Below, in pieces: positions 19,206 through 27,606 of a stretch of 60,768 nucleotides of DNA (the first letter of the stretch is position 1; every line of letters begins with the position of its first letter). This DNA is from an uncultured Phascolarctobacterium sp. GTDB lineage: Bacteria; Bacillota; Negativicutes; Acidaminococcales; Acidaminococcaceae. Location: assembly GCA_947629685.1 (NCBI GenBank), contig CANREP010000001.1:177958-238725 (forward strand), given 5' to 3'. The notes under the pieces are model-generated. The model made no database searches. It was given only the letters and a program-made list of their open reading frames with translations, and had not been told where the DNA came from. The position numbers were made by a program, and so were the translations under genes.

Positions 19206-19496
19206 TTATCTGGCAGCCAGCAGCAAATCATCCGCAGCATGTACAGAAACAGGCACTTTCAGTACCTGACCGGGATACACATTCTTGCTCTTCAGCCCAT
19301 TGGCTTCACAAATATGATAAACAACCTCTCTCACGTCCTGGCCTTCACCGGCGGCACGGCTGGCGATGCCCCACAAAGTATCGCCGCTGGTCACTGTCAC
19401 CTGATGATAGCTATAAACAGGCTCGGCGGCAAAGAGAAGATTACAAGCTGTATAGACAAAGAAAGCAGCACAGAAAATCGCTAAAATTTTTTTCAT
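19206..19496 (-). CDS. LysM-domain exported protein behind an SOS-type promoter (YneA-like)
   Basis: A 96-residue protein with an N-terminal signal or anchor (KKILAIFCAAFFVYTACNLL) followed by one LysM domain (about residues 34-82: VTVTSGDTLWGIASRA ... YPGQVLKVPV). This is the architecture of YneA, the Bacillus SOS cell-division suppressor. The promoter has perfect TTGACA, 17 bp, TAAAAT on the minus strand, with a near-perfect Firmicute LexA box over the transcription start (see that entry). I chose the ATG at 19496, preceded by GGTGA, over the one at 19508. The YneA role is inferred from architecture and operator together; sequence identity to YneA was not tested. Confidence 0.75.
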   Translation of the reverse strand: MKKILAIFCAAFFVYTACNLLFAAEPVYSYHQVTVTSGDTLWGIASRAAGEGQDVREVVYHICEANGLKSKNVYPGQVLKVPVSVHAADDLLLAAR

Positions 19497-19514
19497 GCTT
19501 TTCACCATCTTTCT

Positions 19515-19565
19515 AAAACGTTTGTTCGTTATGTTTATTTTATGATGAAAGCTTTTCTTTGTCAA
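19515..19565 (-). promoter_or_regulatory. Sigma-A promoter with LexA (SOS) box
   Basis: On the minus strand TTGACA (19565-19560), a 17-bp spacer and TAAAAT (19542-19537) form a near-ideal promoter. CGAACAAACGTTTT at 19528-19515 matches the Bacillus LexA consensus CGAACRNRYGTTYC at all but the last base and overlaps the expected start point. A second CGAAC half-site occurs at 19588-19584, upstream of the -35, in CGAACAAAATTTTG. Confidence 0.75.
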
Positions 19566-19605
19566 TATCTATCGCAAAATTTTGTTCGTATTTTTGTATC
19601 CGTGT

Positions 19606-20544
19606 TTAATGTATTACCCACATATAAAAAGGTACCATGACAATGGCCAGACACGTGCTTACCGCCGTCAGCATAGCCGCATAGCGGTAATCGCCTCCGT
19701 AGGCTCGGGCAACAATAGAAGTGTTAGTCATCGCCGGCATGGCCGCCATCATAACGAACACACGCTGCATCATAATATCCAGGTCAAAGAAGGGCAGCAG
19801 CGCTATCACCAAAAGCGGGCTCACCAGGTAGCGTCCTAACATAGCAACAGCCAGATAACGGTCAAAATGGATTTCTTTCCAAGGCGTCTTACTCATGGCA
19901 ATGCCGATAAAAAGCATCGCCAGCGGAGTAGTCATGCTGCCGATATAACGGCAGGAATCGAACAGCGGTTTGGGCAGGTCTATTTCCAGCAGCACCATGA
20001 TGACGCCCAGGATAAAGCCTGCCAGCGGCAGCGAAAAAACGCTTTTCAACGTTTCCTTGCTGAAAAGCGGCGACGGCCTGCCAGCATCAGAGGAAACCTC
20101 ATGTACGCCCAGCGTCCAGAACAGCGTAGTATTGACCATGTAATAAATCATGACATAGGGAGCGCCGGCATCGCCAAACAGGGCAATGCCCAGCGGCAGC
20201 CCGATAAAAATAGTATTAGAGAAACATGCGCAGGTTGTAAAAACGCCCCGTCGTCCTACAGGTATGTTAACAGCTTTAGCTATCAGCTTACTCAGCACAT
20301 AGCCTGCCAGCATGGATAAAATCGGCACAATGAGGCCGCTGCTCATGCTCAGCAGCTGATCGTGCTTGAAGTTGGCCAGCAGGTTGGTCAGCATATAAGT
20401 CGGCAGGCAGACCTGCGTTACCAGCCGGGCAATAAGCAGGATGCTCTGTTCGCTGAACCAGCCCAGCCGCTGCAGAAAAAATCCCGTCGCAATCATCAGC
20501 ATCACTGTCAGGATACCGTCAAAAGCGTGCAAGATAATCTCCAT
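19606..20544 (-). CDS. AEC family transporter (auxin efflux carrier type)
   Basis: A 312-residue inner-membrane protein with ten predicted helices in the 5+5 arrangement of the AEC family. The helix-break regions ACFSNTIFIGLPLGIALFG and MMAAMPAMTNTSIVARAYGG match the crossover segments of this family, whose bacterial members move small organic acids such as malate or malonate. The substrate cannot be read. AAAGGAGG lies seven bases before the ATG. The gene is upstream of the LysM gene on the same strand but has a separate promoter for the latter. Confidence 0.85.
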   Translation of the reverse strand: MEIILHAFDGILTVMLMIATGFFLQRLGWFSEQSILLIARLVTQVCLPTYMLTNLLANFKHDQLLSMSSGLIVPILSMLAGYVLSKLIAKAVNIPVGRRGVFTTCACFSNTIFIGLPLGIALFGDAGAPYVMIYYMVNTTLFWTLGVHEVSSDAGRPSPLFSKETLKSVFSLPLAGFILGVIMVLLEIDLPKPLFDSCRYIGSMTTPLAMLFIGIAMSKTPWKEIHFDRYLAVAMLGRYLVSPLLVIALLPFFDLDIMMQRVFVMMAAMPAMTNTSIVARAYGGDYRYAAMLTAVSTCLAIVMVPFYMWVIH

Positions 20545-20574
20545 AATATTCCTCCTTTATTTGCAGAATATGAA

Positions 20575-20601
20575 GATACCGAAGCCCACAGCTTCGGTAT
20601 C
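20575..20601 (-). terminator. Probable terminator hairpin
   Basis: GATACCGAAGC (20575-20585) pairs perfectly with 20591-20601, four bases past the stop of the gene at 20606. The following minus-strand sequence TCTTCATATT is only moderately U-rich, so termination may be partial. Confidence 0.5.
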
Positions 20602-20605
20602 ACGC

Positions 20606-20944
20606 TCAGTGCTTAGCCTTTTTCAATTCGTCCAGCTTGTTTTTCATCCAGTCGATCATTGCCAGCTTGCCGAACTCATGCCAGGTAGTACATTCCGTAT
20701 TAGCAGCAATATACTCGTTCCATTTATCCTGGTTGACATTTTCCACTTCCAGCAGATTCATAATACCGAAGCCGCTGCGCCAAATCATATCATCCATAGA
20801 GGTAAACTTGCTGTTTTCCTGCAGGAACTTAGGATTGAACAAGTCCTGGAAAGATACTTTATTTAAGATTTTCGCCATTTCTTTATCTTCTGTAAAGACT
20901 CCCAAATAGTATTTAAAAGTCTTGTCGAGCTTCTTTTGATCCAT
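20606..20944 (-). CDS. Small soluble protein of unknown function
   Basis: A 112-residue acidic, tryptophan-containing protein (KKLDKTFKYYLGVFTEDKEM ...) with no signal peptide or membrane segment and a Lys-rich C terminus. A single probable all-alpha domain is seen. I chose the ATG at 20944 because AGGAGG lies upstream; an open frame continues to 21061 without a ribosome site. It is monocistronic and divergent from the Rrf2 regulator at 21099. I do not recognise a family. Confidence 0.55.
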   Translation of the reverse strand: MDQKKLDKTFKYYLGVFTEDKEMAKILNKVSFQDLFNPKFLQENSKFTSMDDMIWRSGFGIMNLLEVENVNQDKWNEYIAANTECTTWHEFGKLAMIDWMKNKLDELKKAKH

Positions 20945-21040
20945 GCGGCACCCTCCTAAAATATACATTGAGATTATTGTAACATAAATTACGCCGCCCT
21001 GCGCAATTATTTTGCCTGCCAAAGCCACTGGCTTTTCCTG

Positions 21041-21069
21041 TTGAATTCCTACCGAACTCATAGTAAAAT
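21041..21069 (+). promoter_or_regulatory. Sigma-A promoter of the Rrf2-cysK operon
   Basis: TTGAAT (21041-21046), a 17-bp spacer and TAAAAT (21064-21069), about 30 bases upstream of the regulator's ATG. The spacer is where an autoregulatory Rrf2 site would be expected, but I cannot define one. Confidence 0.6.
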
Positions 21070-21098
21070 AAACCTACTGAAGAAAGGCGGTGCCCAGC

Positions 21099-21518
21099 AT
21101 GAAAATATCCACCAAGGGACGCTACGCACTGCGTCTGATGCTTGACCTGGCGCTGAACTATTCCGGGAAATACATTCCGTTGAAAGCAATCGCCCAGCGT
21201 CAGGAAATTTCCGATAAATATCTGGAGCAGATCATCAATACCCTGAGCAAAGCAGGCTTTGTAGAAAGCGCCCGCGGCGCCCAGGGCGGTTACCGGCTGG
21301 CACGCAGGCCCTCCCAGTACACTGCCGGAGAAATACTGCGCTTGGCCGAAGGCAGCATTGCTCCCGTAGCCTGTCTTGACTGCGCCGGCAGCTGCGACAA
21401 AACTGACACCTGCCTCACCATCGGCCTGTGGCGCAAAATGCAGGAGGCCATCAACGACGTCGTAGACAATACCACACTGGAAGATATGATTAAAGAATAT
21501 CGCGGCCGGCAGCGCTGA
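21099..21518 (+). CDS. Rrf2 family transcriptional regulator (IscR/CymR-like)
   Basis: A 139-residue winged-helix regulator beginning MKISTKGRYALRLMLDLA, the Rrf2 signature. A KYLEQIINTLSKAGFVESARGAQGG recognition region is seen at about residues 40-64. The effector part contains C92, C95, C99 and C105; C92, C99 and C105 fall near the IscR [2Fe-2S] ligands, but the IscR histidine ligand position is isoleucine (CLTIGLW). It lies 23 bp before cysK, and in Bacillus the Rrf2 protein CymR represses sulfur genes together with CysK. I infer control of cysteine metabolism or Fe-S status. The start ATG follows AAAGGCGGTG. Confidence 0.85.
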   Translation: MKISTKGRYALRLMLDLALNYSGKYIPLKAIAQRQEISDKYLEQIINTLSKAGFVESARGAQGGYRLARRPSQYTAGEILRLAEGSIAPVACLDCAGSCDKTDTCLTIGLWRKMQEAINDVVDNTTLEDMIKEYRGRQR

Positions 21519-21541
21519 CCGTATATGAAAGAGATGATACA

Positions 21542-22471
21542 ATGACAAGAGCAGAAAAACTTACCGATTTAATCGGCAACACCCCGCTGCTGGCCCTGAA
21601 TAATCTGGGCAGACAGCTGCAGCTTGAATGCACGCTGCTGGCTAAACTGGAATACTTTAATCCTGCCGGCAGCGCCAAGGACCGTATCGCCCTGTCCATG
21701 ATTGAAGCGGCGGAAGCAGAAGGCAGGCTGAAATCCGGCAGCACCATTATCGAGCCGACCAGCGGCAATACCGGCATCGGCCTGGCAGCTGTAGCCGCCG
21801 TGAAAGGCTATAAGGTGATCCTCACCATGCCCGACACCATGAGCCAGGAAAGACGCAGCCTGCTGCAAGCCTATGGGGCGCAGCTCGTCCTTACTCCCGG
21901 CAGTCTGGGTATGCAGGGAGCCGTAGATAAAGCCTGCGAACTGGCCGCGCAAATGGAAAACGCGTTTATCCCCGGACAATTCGAAAATCCGCATAATCCA
22001 GCCGCCCATTACCGCACTACGGGGCCGGAAATCTGGCGCGACACGGACGGCCGGCTTGCCGCCTTTGTAGCCGGTGTCGGCACGGGGGGTACCCTTTCCG
22101 GCACAGGACGTTATTTGAAAGAACGGGATGCTAAAATCCGTATCGTCGCCGTCGAGCCTGCCGATTCCCCGGTACTCAACGGCAAACCTGCCGCTGCGCA
22201 TAAGCTGCAGGGTATCGGCGCTAATTTTATACCGGCCAATTTCGACCCCGCTGTCGCCGATGAAATACTCGACATCGACGCAGACAGCGCCTATGCTGCC
22301 TGCCGTCAGCTGGCAGCCTGCGAAGGACTGCTGGTAGGCATCTCCTCCGGCGCAGCTCTCTGCGGAGCGCTGCAGCTGGCGCGCCGCAAAGAATACGCCG
22401 GTAAAAATATCGTCGTACTGCTGCCCGACGGAGGCGAGCGTTACCTGTCCACCCCCGGCTTTATCGGATAA
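21542..22471 (+). CDS. cysK: Cysteine synthase (O-acetylserine sulfhydrylase)
   Basis: A 309-residue fold-type II PLP enzyme that makes cysteine from O-acetylserine and sulfide. The PLP lysine is K46 in NPAGSAKDR, and EPTSGNTGIGLA is the substrate-binding loop near residue 73. The PLP phosphate loop GTGGTLSGTGRYL follows around residue 180. The length fits CysK. It directly follows the Rrf2 regulator in one operon, as expected if CysK also acts as its co-regulator. Confidence 0.95.
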   Translation: MTRAEKLTDLIGNTPLLALNNLGRQLQLECTLLAKLEYFNPAGSAKDRIALSMIEAAEAEGRLKSGSTIIEPTSGNTGIGLAAVAAVKGYKVILTMPDTMSQERRSLLQAYGAQLVLTPGSLGMQGAVDKACELAAQMENAFIPGQFENPHNPAAHYRTTGPEIWRDTDGRLAAFVAGVGTGGTLSGTGRYLKERDAKIRIVAVEPADSPVLNGKPAAAHKLQGIGANFIPANFDPAVADEILDIDADSAYAACRQLAACEGLLVGISSGAALCGALQLARRKEYAGKNIVVLLPDGGERYLSTPGFIG

Positions 22472-22504
22472 CCACTAATTCACTTATTGGAGGAAGTAAA
22501 TATT

Positions 22505-23092
22505 ATGGAACTGAACAGAGAAAATGCCTGGAAGCTTTTAACCGAATATAACGAAGAACCTTTCCACCTGCGTCACGCTTTAACCGTGGAAGGCATCATG
22601 CGCTATTTCGCCGTCGAACTCGGCTACGGCGATGAAGCTGACTTCTGGGGCCTTGTCGGCCTGCTGCACGACCTTGATTTTGAAAAATATCCTGAAGAAC
22701 ACTGCATAAAATCCCAGGAAATTATGCGCGAATATGGTCTGGACGAGCGTCTGATCCGCGCTACCGCCAGCCATGGCTACGGTCTGGCACAAAACGATAT
22801 AGCCCCCGAACACCAGATGGAAAAAGTCCTCTTTGCCATTGACGAGCTTTCCGGCCTTATCGGCGCAGCAGCCATCATGCGCTCCTCTAAGAGCGTCATG
22901 GATTTGGAGCTGAAATCCGTAAAAAAGAAATTCAAAGACAAACGCTTTGCAGCAGGCTGCAGCCGCGACGTTATTACTGCCGGCGCAGAAGCGCTCGGCT
23001 GGACGCTGGATGAGCTGATTGAAAAAACCATCCTCGCTATGCGCGCAGACGAAACAGCCATCAATGAAGCCTGCGAAAGACTTGGTAAATAA
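22505..23092 (+). CDS. HD-domain protein (putative metal-dependent phosphohydrolase)
   Basis: A 195-residue soluble protein with an HD-type site: FHLRHALTVEGIMRYFAVE gives the first histidine and GLLHDLDFEKYPEEH the HD pair, followed by ATASHGYG. Such HD proteins hydrolyse nucleotides or similar phosphates. The family is seen widely in anaerobic Firmicutes without an assigned substrate. The ATG at 22505 has GGAGGAAG upstream; a TTG at 22487 is rejected. It lies 33 bp after cysK and one base before mnmA, so it is probably in the same transcription unit. No fused domain is seen. Confidence 0.75.
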   Translation: MELNRENAWKLLTEYNEEPFHLRHALTVEGIMRYFAVELGYGDEADFWGLVGLLHDLDFEKYPEEHCIKSQEIMREYGLDERLIRATASHGYGLAQNDIAPEHQMEKVLFAIDELSGLIGAAAIMRSSKSVMDLELKSVKKKFKDKRFAAGCSRDVITAGAEALGWTLDELIEKTILAMRADETAINEACERLGK

Positions 23093-23093
23093 T

Positions 23094-24173
23094 ATGAAAC
23101 AGAAAGTTCTTGCCGCCATGAGCGGCGGCGTCGACAGCAGCGCCGCCGCCTTACTGCTGCAGCAGCAGGGCTATGAAGTAGTCGGCGCGACTGTAAAGAT
23201 GTTCGGCAACAGCGATATAGGTATTGCTGCGCCGGATGAACCGCGCCAGGATATTATTGACGCGCGCCAGGTTGCCGCCAAACTGGGCATCGAACATCAT
23301 ACCCTTGATTTTTCTTCCTGCTTCAAAAAATGCGTCATCGACCATTTTGTCAGCGAATACCAGCAGGGTCGCACGCCTAACCCCTGCGTAGACTGCAATA
23401 AACATATCAAATTCGGCGTCCTGTTCGATAAAGCCCGCGAACTTGGCTGCGCATACCTTGCCACCGGCCATTATGCCCGCATCGAATATTCTGCTGACAG
23501 ACAGCGCTGGCTGCTGGCACGAGCTCTCGACCCGGCCAAAGACCAGAGCTATATGCTTTTTAACCTTACCCAGGAACAGCTTGCCCATATCCTGCTGCCG
23601 CTGGCCTCTCTCAGTAAGCCGGAAATACGCAGTATAGCCGAAGAAAATATGCTCGTTACGGCGCAAAAGCCTGACAGCCAGGACATCTGCTTTGTTGCCG
23701 ACGGCGATTATGCTGCCGTCGTGCGCCGTCTGAGCCGTCAAAAAACCCGTCCCGGTAAATTCGTCCATCTGGACGGCTCCGTACTGGGCACCCATAAAGG
23801 GCAGTTGAACTACACCATCGGACAGCGTAAAGGCTTAGGACTTGCCTATGCCTATCCCCTGTACGTAATACGCAAGGATATTGCCGCCAATACAGTCATC
23901 CTTGGTCCTAACGAAGCGTTGTTCAGCCAAGAACTGTGGGCACAGGACTGCAATTTTATCACTATTGACAGCCTCACCGCCCCGCTTAAAGTAACAGCCA
24001 AGACCCGCTACCGTCAAAAGGATGTGCCTGCTACTATCGAGCCGGCGGCAAACGGCCGCGTGCATGTCGTCTTTGACGAGCCGCAGCGTGCCATCACTCC
24101 CGGCCAGGCCGTTGTCTTCTATGACGGCGACTACGTAGTAGGCGGCGGTATTATTGCCGATTTTAACGATTAA
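23094..24173 (+). CDS. mnmA: tRNA-specific 2-thiouridylase
   Basis: A 359-residue enzyme that thiolates U34 in tRNAs for Lys, Glu and Gln. The PP-loop AMSGGVDSSAAALLL lies at residues 8-22. The two catalytic cysteines are in NPCVDCNKHIKFG and DSQDICFVADGDY. ATP is used to activate the uridine and sulfur comes from cysteine, which suits the cysK neighbour. The ATG at 23094 follows the previous stop by one base, with only a weak ribosome site, so translational coupling is likely. A longer start at 23019 would overlap the HD gene and is not supported. Confidence 0.97.
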   Translation: MKQKVLAAMSGGVDSSAAALLLQQQGYEVVGATVKMFGNSDIGIAAPDEPRQDIIDARQVAAKLGIEHHTLDFSSCFKKCVIDHFVSEYQQGRTPNPCVDCNKHIKFGVLFDKARELGCAYLATGHYARIEYSADRQRWLLARALDPAKDQSYMLFNLTQEQLAHILLPLASLSKPEIRSIAEENMLVTAQKPDSQDICFVADGDYAAVVRRLSRQKTRPGKFVHLDGSVLGTHKGQLNYTIGQRKGLGLAYAYPLYVIRKDIAANTVILGPNEALFSQELWAQDCNFITIDSLTAPLKVTAKTRYRQKDVPATIEPAANGRVHVVFDEPQRAITPGQAVVFYDGDYVVGGGIIADFND

Positions 24174-24194
24174 CAAAGAAAGTATGATGATTAG

Positions 24195-24827
24195 ATGTTT
24201 AAGAAAAAATTTGCAATCTGCCTGCTGGCAGCCTTTCTGTCAGCCTGCGCTCTGACCTGCGCTGCAGCCGCACCAGCAGCAGCGGTTTCAGGCACTACTA
24301 AAGCAGCCGCTGCCGGCTCCTCTATCCCCGTGCGGAAAAACGCTGTCAAGGCGCCACCTGTTTCCCGCCAGGAACTGCAGCCTCCTCAGGCCTCGGACTT
24401 TGAATGGGTAGTAAATAAAGCAGGCGGTTACGCCTTAGCAATACCTAAGGCTTTTGGCGGCGATCCACTGGCAGAACTGCCCCAGGCCCAAGGCCCCATG
24501 CTGATCCGCGCTGCCAATAATGCGCAGCTGATGGCAGTAAACATCATCGACCCATTGGATAAGGAACACTTCCGCCCCGAACAGCCCTTACCGGCTTTTA
24601 CTAATAAACAGGTATTCTGGAAATGGACTCATTCGGCCTGGCTGGACTGGCAATGCAGCCTGGCCCAGCAGACTGATTTTTACGATGAAAAACTGCTTCT
24701 GCAGGCGCAGGCCGTACACGACGGTAAGACCTACGAACTGCTCTATATCTTCCCATCCGCCCAGTACAGGACTTGTATACCGCAGGCGCTTTATTCCCTC
24801 AATAGCTTCCGTATGGAATATAAATAA
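24195..24827 (+). CDS. Exported protein of unknown function
   Basis: A 210-residue protein with an N-terminal export signal. FLSAC at residues 14-18 could be a lipobox, but cleavage after the following Ala-rich stretch is also possible. An Ala/Pro-rich linker leads to a folded part from about residue 65 (FEWVVNKAGGYALAIPKAFGG) rich in aromatic residues. No catalytic motif is seen and I do not recognise a family. It follows mnmA by 21 bp and precedes a strong terminator. Likely periplasmic or outer-membrane attached. Confidence 0.6.
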   Translation: MFKKKFAICLLAAFLSACALTCAAAAPAAAVSGTTKAAAAGSSIPVRKNAVKAPPVSRQELQPPQASDFEWVVNKAGGYALAIPKAFGGDPLAELPQAQGPMLIRAANNAQLMAVNIIDPLDKEHFRPEQPLPAFTNKQVFWKWTHSAWLDWQCSLAQQTDFYDEKLLLQAQAVHDGKTYELLYIFPSAQYRTCIPQALYSLNSFRMEYK

Positions 24828-24851
24828 ACGCGGCCATACTTAAATACAGCA

Positions 24852-24879
24852 AAAAAAGCAGCCGTATGGCTGCTTTTTT
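24852..24879. terminator. Bidirectional intrinsic terminator
   Basis: AAAAAAGCAGCC (24852-24863) pairs perfectly with 24868-24879 around GTAT. It ends the plus-strand unit closing with the exported protein; the convergent autotransporter gene stops at 24937. Confidence 0.92.
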
Positions 24880-24936
24880 CTTTTTACCTGACCCAAAGCT
24901 TGTCTTAATAACAAAATACTTTTAGCCGAAACTTTC

Positions 24937-27543
24937 TCAGAAGCTCCAGCGCATACCTGCGTTCCATTGCCACGGAGTTTCTACATCACCGCCAAAGGTT
25001 TTTACTACGTCGGCATAAACATAGCTGTTTTCACTGGTTTTATAGTTCACGCCGATGCCGGCTTCACACCAGGTATCGCCAATATCCTGACTATAGCTGT
25101 TAGCAAAACCGTTATAGCTTAAATAGGTTTCTGCGTTGCCGGCAAAGTCATGGAGCAGGCTTGCTTTGGCATAAACGCTGCCTTTATCGGCAATCTTCTT
25201 GCCCAGTTCAAAGCCAAGACGTCCTACTGCGCTATGCAGCGTGTCCTGATGTACCCTGATGCCGTTATTCGTGGTATAGTCCTCGCCGCCGATACGCATC
25301 AAAGTGAGCTGCGCCTGCGGTGTTATGTACCAGTCGTCTTCAAGGGCAATCTTTTTGCCATATTCGCCGCTCAGGCTGGTTCCCCAGGCATCATAATCGC
25401 CGCTGGTATGTCCAACACTGGTATAAATATCAAAATCATGGCTCAGACGTCCCTGTTTTAAAACGACGTCGGCATAATGACCTTTGTCACCCAGCCAGGT
25501 ACCGTACAGGCTTAAAGAGGTACTGCGGTTTTCGCCGTCGCCATAGAAGTAAGTGGTCTGCCCGTCATTGTGGCTGATAGCAGCGCCGTAATGCCAGTCG
25601 TCTGCAGCCCAGTCATAACCCATCTGGAAGAAGTTATACTGGTTTTTATACTCGCCGTCGTATTCAAACTCGCCGCGGCTCATACGTACCCAGATACCCT
25701 GTCCGCCTTCGCTGTCACGCAGTTCGCCAAGACGCTGACTGAGGGTACTGTCTTCCTGTCTCCAGGCAACGATAGCTGTAGCCGCCAGGTTCTTCATGGC
25801 ATACATGGTTTCTGTCGTCCTGTTCCCACCAGTTATATTAGTTACATAACCACGGTCATTAGCATCAAACAGTAAATCGCCGCTGGCTTCCGGTGTGATA
25901 AGACCTTCTCTGATAACTACTTTGCCGTTAAGATTTCCATCATTAGCATCATAATATACTTTATTGGCAACAGCATTAAGATTTTCTTCTGTCTTGGCAA
26001 TATCCAGCGTATTGATAGCATTATTGGCTACGCCTAAAATAATATCAGAACCTTGCGCTGCCTTGTTGATTGCAATATTACCAGTATTTAAGATCATTAC
26101 ACCATCAGGAGCTACATCTTCTGCCTGAAAAGAAACAGTACCATTACCGGAGTAGTTCGTAATAGAAACATTACCAGCCGTACTCATATTGACTATACCT
26201 TTATCAATATTGAAGTTATTTACTGTACTATTATCAAGCACATTCCACTGAGCATTATTCGCTAAATTAAATGTACCGTTTGCATCATAAACTCTGCCAT
26301 TAAGAGCAGAATCAGCAGTATTAAGATTTAAAAATATTGATCCTCTACCATAATTGTTAACATCGCCATTGATTACAACCTTATTATTAGTACCTTTATT
26401 GACATTTATATTACCGTTATCTTGAGCGTGGATAGCAGTTACATACGCATCTTCATTATCAGCAACAGCAGTTATGGTACCACCAGCATAGTTAATTTCA
26501 CCATTACCCCATCCAACCAAACCTATTGCTTCAATCCAATTACCATTCTCATTACTTCCTCCAATAGCTTTGGCAGTAACATCAGAAATCCCTATACTGA
26601 CAGCGCCGCCATTAGCAAATATACCTCTTGCAGCCAAAGTACCTTCACCTTCAGCAGTAGCAATTATATTACCGCCTGTCTTTGTTACTTTTCCTCCATC
26701 AGATGCAAAAACTCCGTTGGCAGTTATAGCCTGTCCTCCTGTCACATTTATATTAATAGCACCATTGCCCGTGGTTATTTCTCCGCCTAATTCTGCGTCC
26801 AGACCTTGAGATACAATATTATTTACATTTTGATTATTGGTAATATCTATATCTATAGAAACATCACCAGTATTAATATCATTATTATCAAAAACCATCA
26901 TACCAATAGCATTTGAAAATGCACTATCTGATTGGATTTTTCCGCTTATATATATTTTGCCTTCTCCCATGATTATTGAATTTTCATTACCTGCACCTAT
27001 GTATAGTCCGGTTAACGATGCATCTAAATTACTTGTTATAGCTTCTAAGCGTATATTTGAGTCACCTATTAATATGCTATTGTTGCTCCCACCCGTAGCA
27101 TCTACGCCTACCAAATCTGTCATACTTGTAGCATTGCTACTTTTAATTGTAATGTCTCCACCAGCCTTACGATCAATAGTTTTATGACTAAAATTATTAG
27201 AAGAAAGTATAATACCTCTCAATGTACCTACATTATTAGTACTTTTATTAAGATCAATATCTAATTTGTTTTCTATTATTATTTTTTCAACGCTTGGGTT
27301 GAAGCCTATAATATACACTCCTTGAGTATCAGTGGTATTTTCAAGCTTTAGCTGAGAATCGCCTCGAAAATCATACTCAAAAACGTTTGGGGAGTTTTCT
27401 GTTCTATAACTTTCATAATTATCACCATTACCATAAATAGCACCGTCATTCAACTGAGCAGCATACACATTCGTTACAGGCGTATACAGGATAAGGCCCA
27501 ATATAATGCTGCTGATAAGTTTTTTGTTAGTTTTTTTCATCAT
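24937..27543 (-). CDS. Autotransporter outer-membrane beta-barrel protein
   Basis: An 868-residue type Va autotransporter-like protein. A signal peptide covers about residues 1-31 (KKLISSIILGLILYTPVTNV, cleavage near YAA). A repetitive, Asn/Gly-rich beta-helix passenger spans about residues 32-590, with many GGxITxxA-type strands. A linker (NLAATAIVAWRQEDSTLSQRL) leads to the barrel of about 250 residues, starting GGQGIWVRMSRGEFEYDGE and ending in the aromatic residue F (AGMRWSF), the usual outer-membrane signal. The start ATG at 27543 follows GGTGGGTA. The passenger half is markedly more AT-rich than the barrel half. Function is probably surface adhesion or similar; none can be read. The gene is monocistronic. 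Confidence 0.88.
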   Translation of the reverse strand: MMKKTNKKLISSIILGLILYTPVTNVYAAQLNDGAIYGNGDNYESYRTENSPNVFEYDFRGDSQLKLENTTDTQGVYIIGFNPSVEKIIIENKLDIDLNKSTNNVGTLRGIILSSNNFSHKTIDRKAGGDITIKSSNATSMTDLVGVDATGGSNNSILIGDSNIRLEAITSNLDASLTGLYIGAGNENSIIMGEGKIYISGKIQSDSAFSNAIGMMVFDNNDINTGDVSIDIDITNNQNVNNIVSQGLDAELGGEITTGNGAININVTGGQAITANGVFASDGGKVTKTGGNIIATAEGEGTLAARGIFANGGAVSIGISDVTAKAIGGSNENGNWIEAIGLVGWGNGEINYAGGTITAVADNEDAYVTAIHAQDNGNINVNKGTNNKVVINGDVNNYGRGSIFLNLNTADSALNGRVYDANGTFNLANNAQWNVLDNSTVNNFNIDKGIVNMSTAGNVSITNYSGNGTVSFQAEDVAPDGVMILNTGNIAINKAAQGSDIILGVANNAINTLDIAKTEENLNAVANKVYYDANDGNLNGKVVIREGLITPEASGDLLFDANDRGYVTNITGGNRTTETMYAMKNLAATAIVAWRQEDSTLSQRLGELRDSEGGQGIWVRMSRGEFEYDGEYKNQYNFFQMGYDWAADDWHYGAAISHNDGQTTYFYGDGENRSTSLSLYGTWLGDKGHYADVVLKQGRLSHDFDIYTSVGHTSGDYDAWGTSLSGEYGKKIALEDDWYITPQAQLTLMRIGGEDYTTNNGIRVHQDTLHSAVGRLGFELGKKIADKGSVYAKASLLHDFAGNAETYLSYNGFANSYSQDIGDTWCEAGIGVNYKTSENSYVYADVVKTFGGDVETPWQWNAGMRWSF

Positions 27544-27578
27544 TACCCACCCCACTTTATAAAATTATACTTTTTTTC

Positions 27579-27606
27579 ATTGTACCAGACGTTCTCCCCC
27601 CCGCAA
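27579..27606 (-). promoter_or_regulatory. Putative autotransporter promoter with seven-G tract
   Basis: On the minus strand TTGCGG (27606-27601), a 16-bp spacer and TACAAT (27584-27579) lie about 35 bases upstream of the start codon. Seven consecutive G (27602-27596) begin in the last bases of the -35 and fill half the spacer, so a length change would alter promoter spacing. The -35 is weak, and another TATAAT-like stretch lies nearer the gene. Confidence 0.4.
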
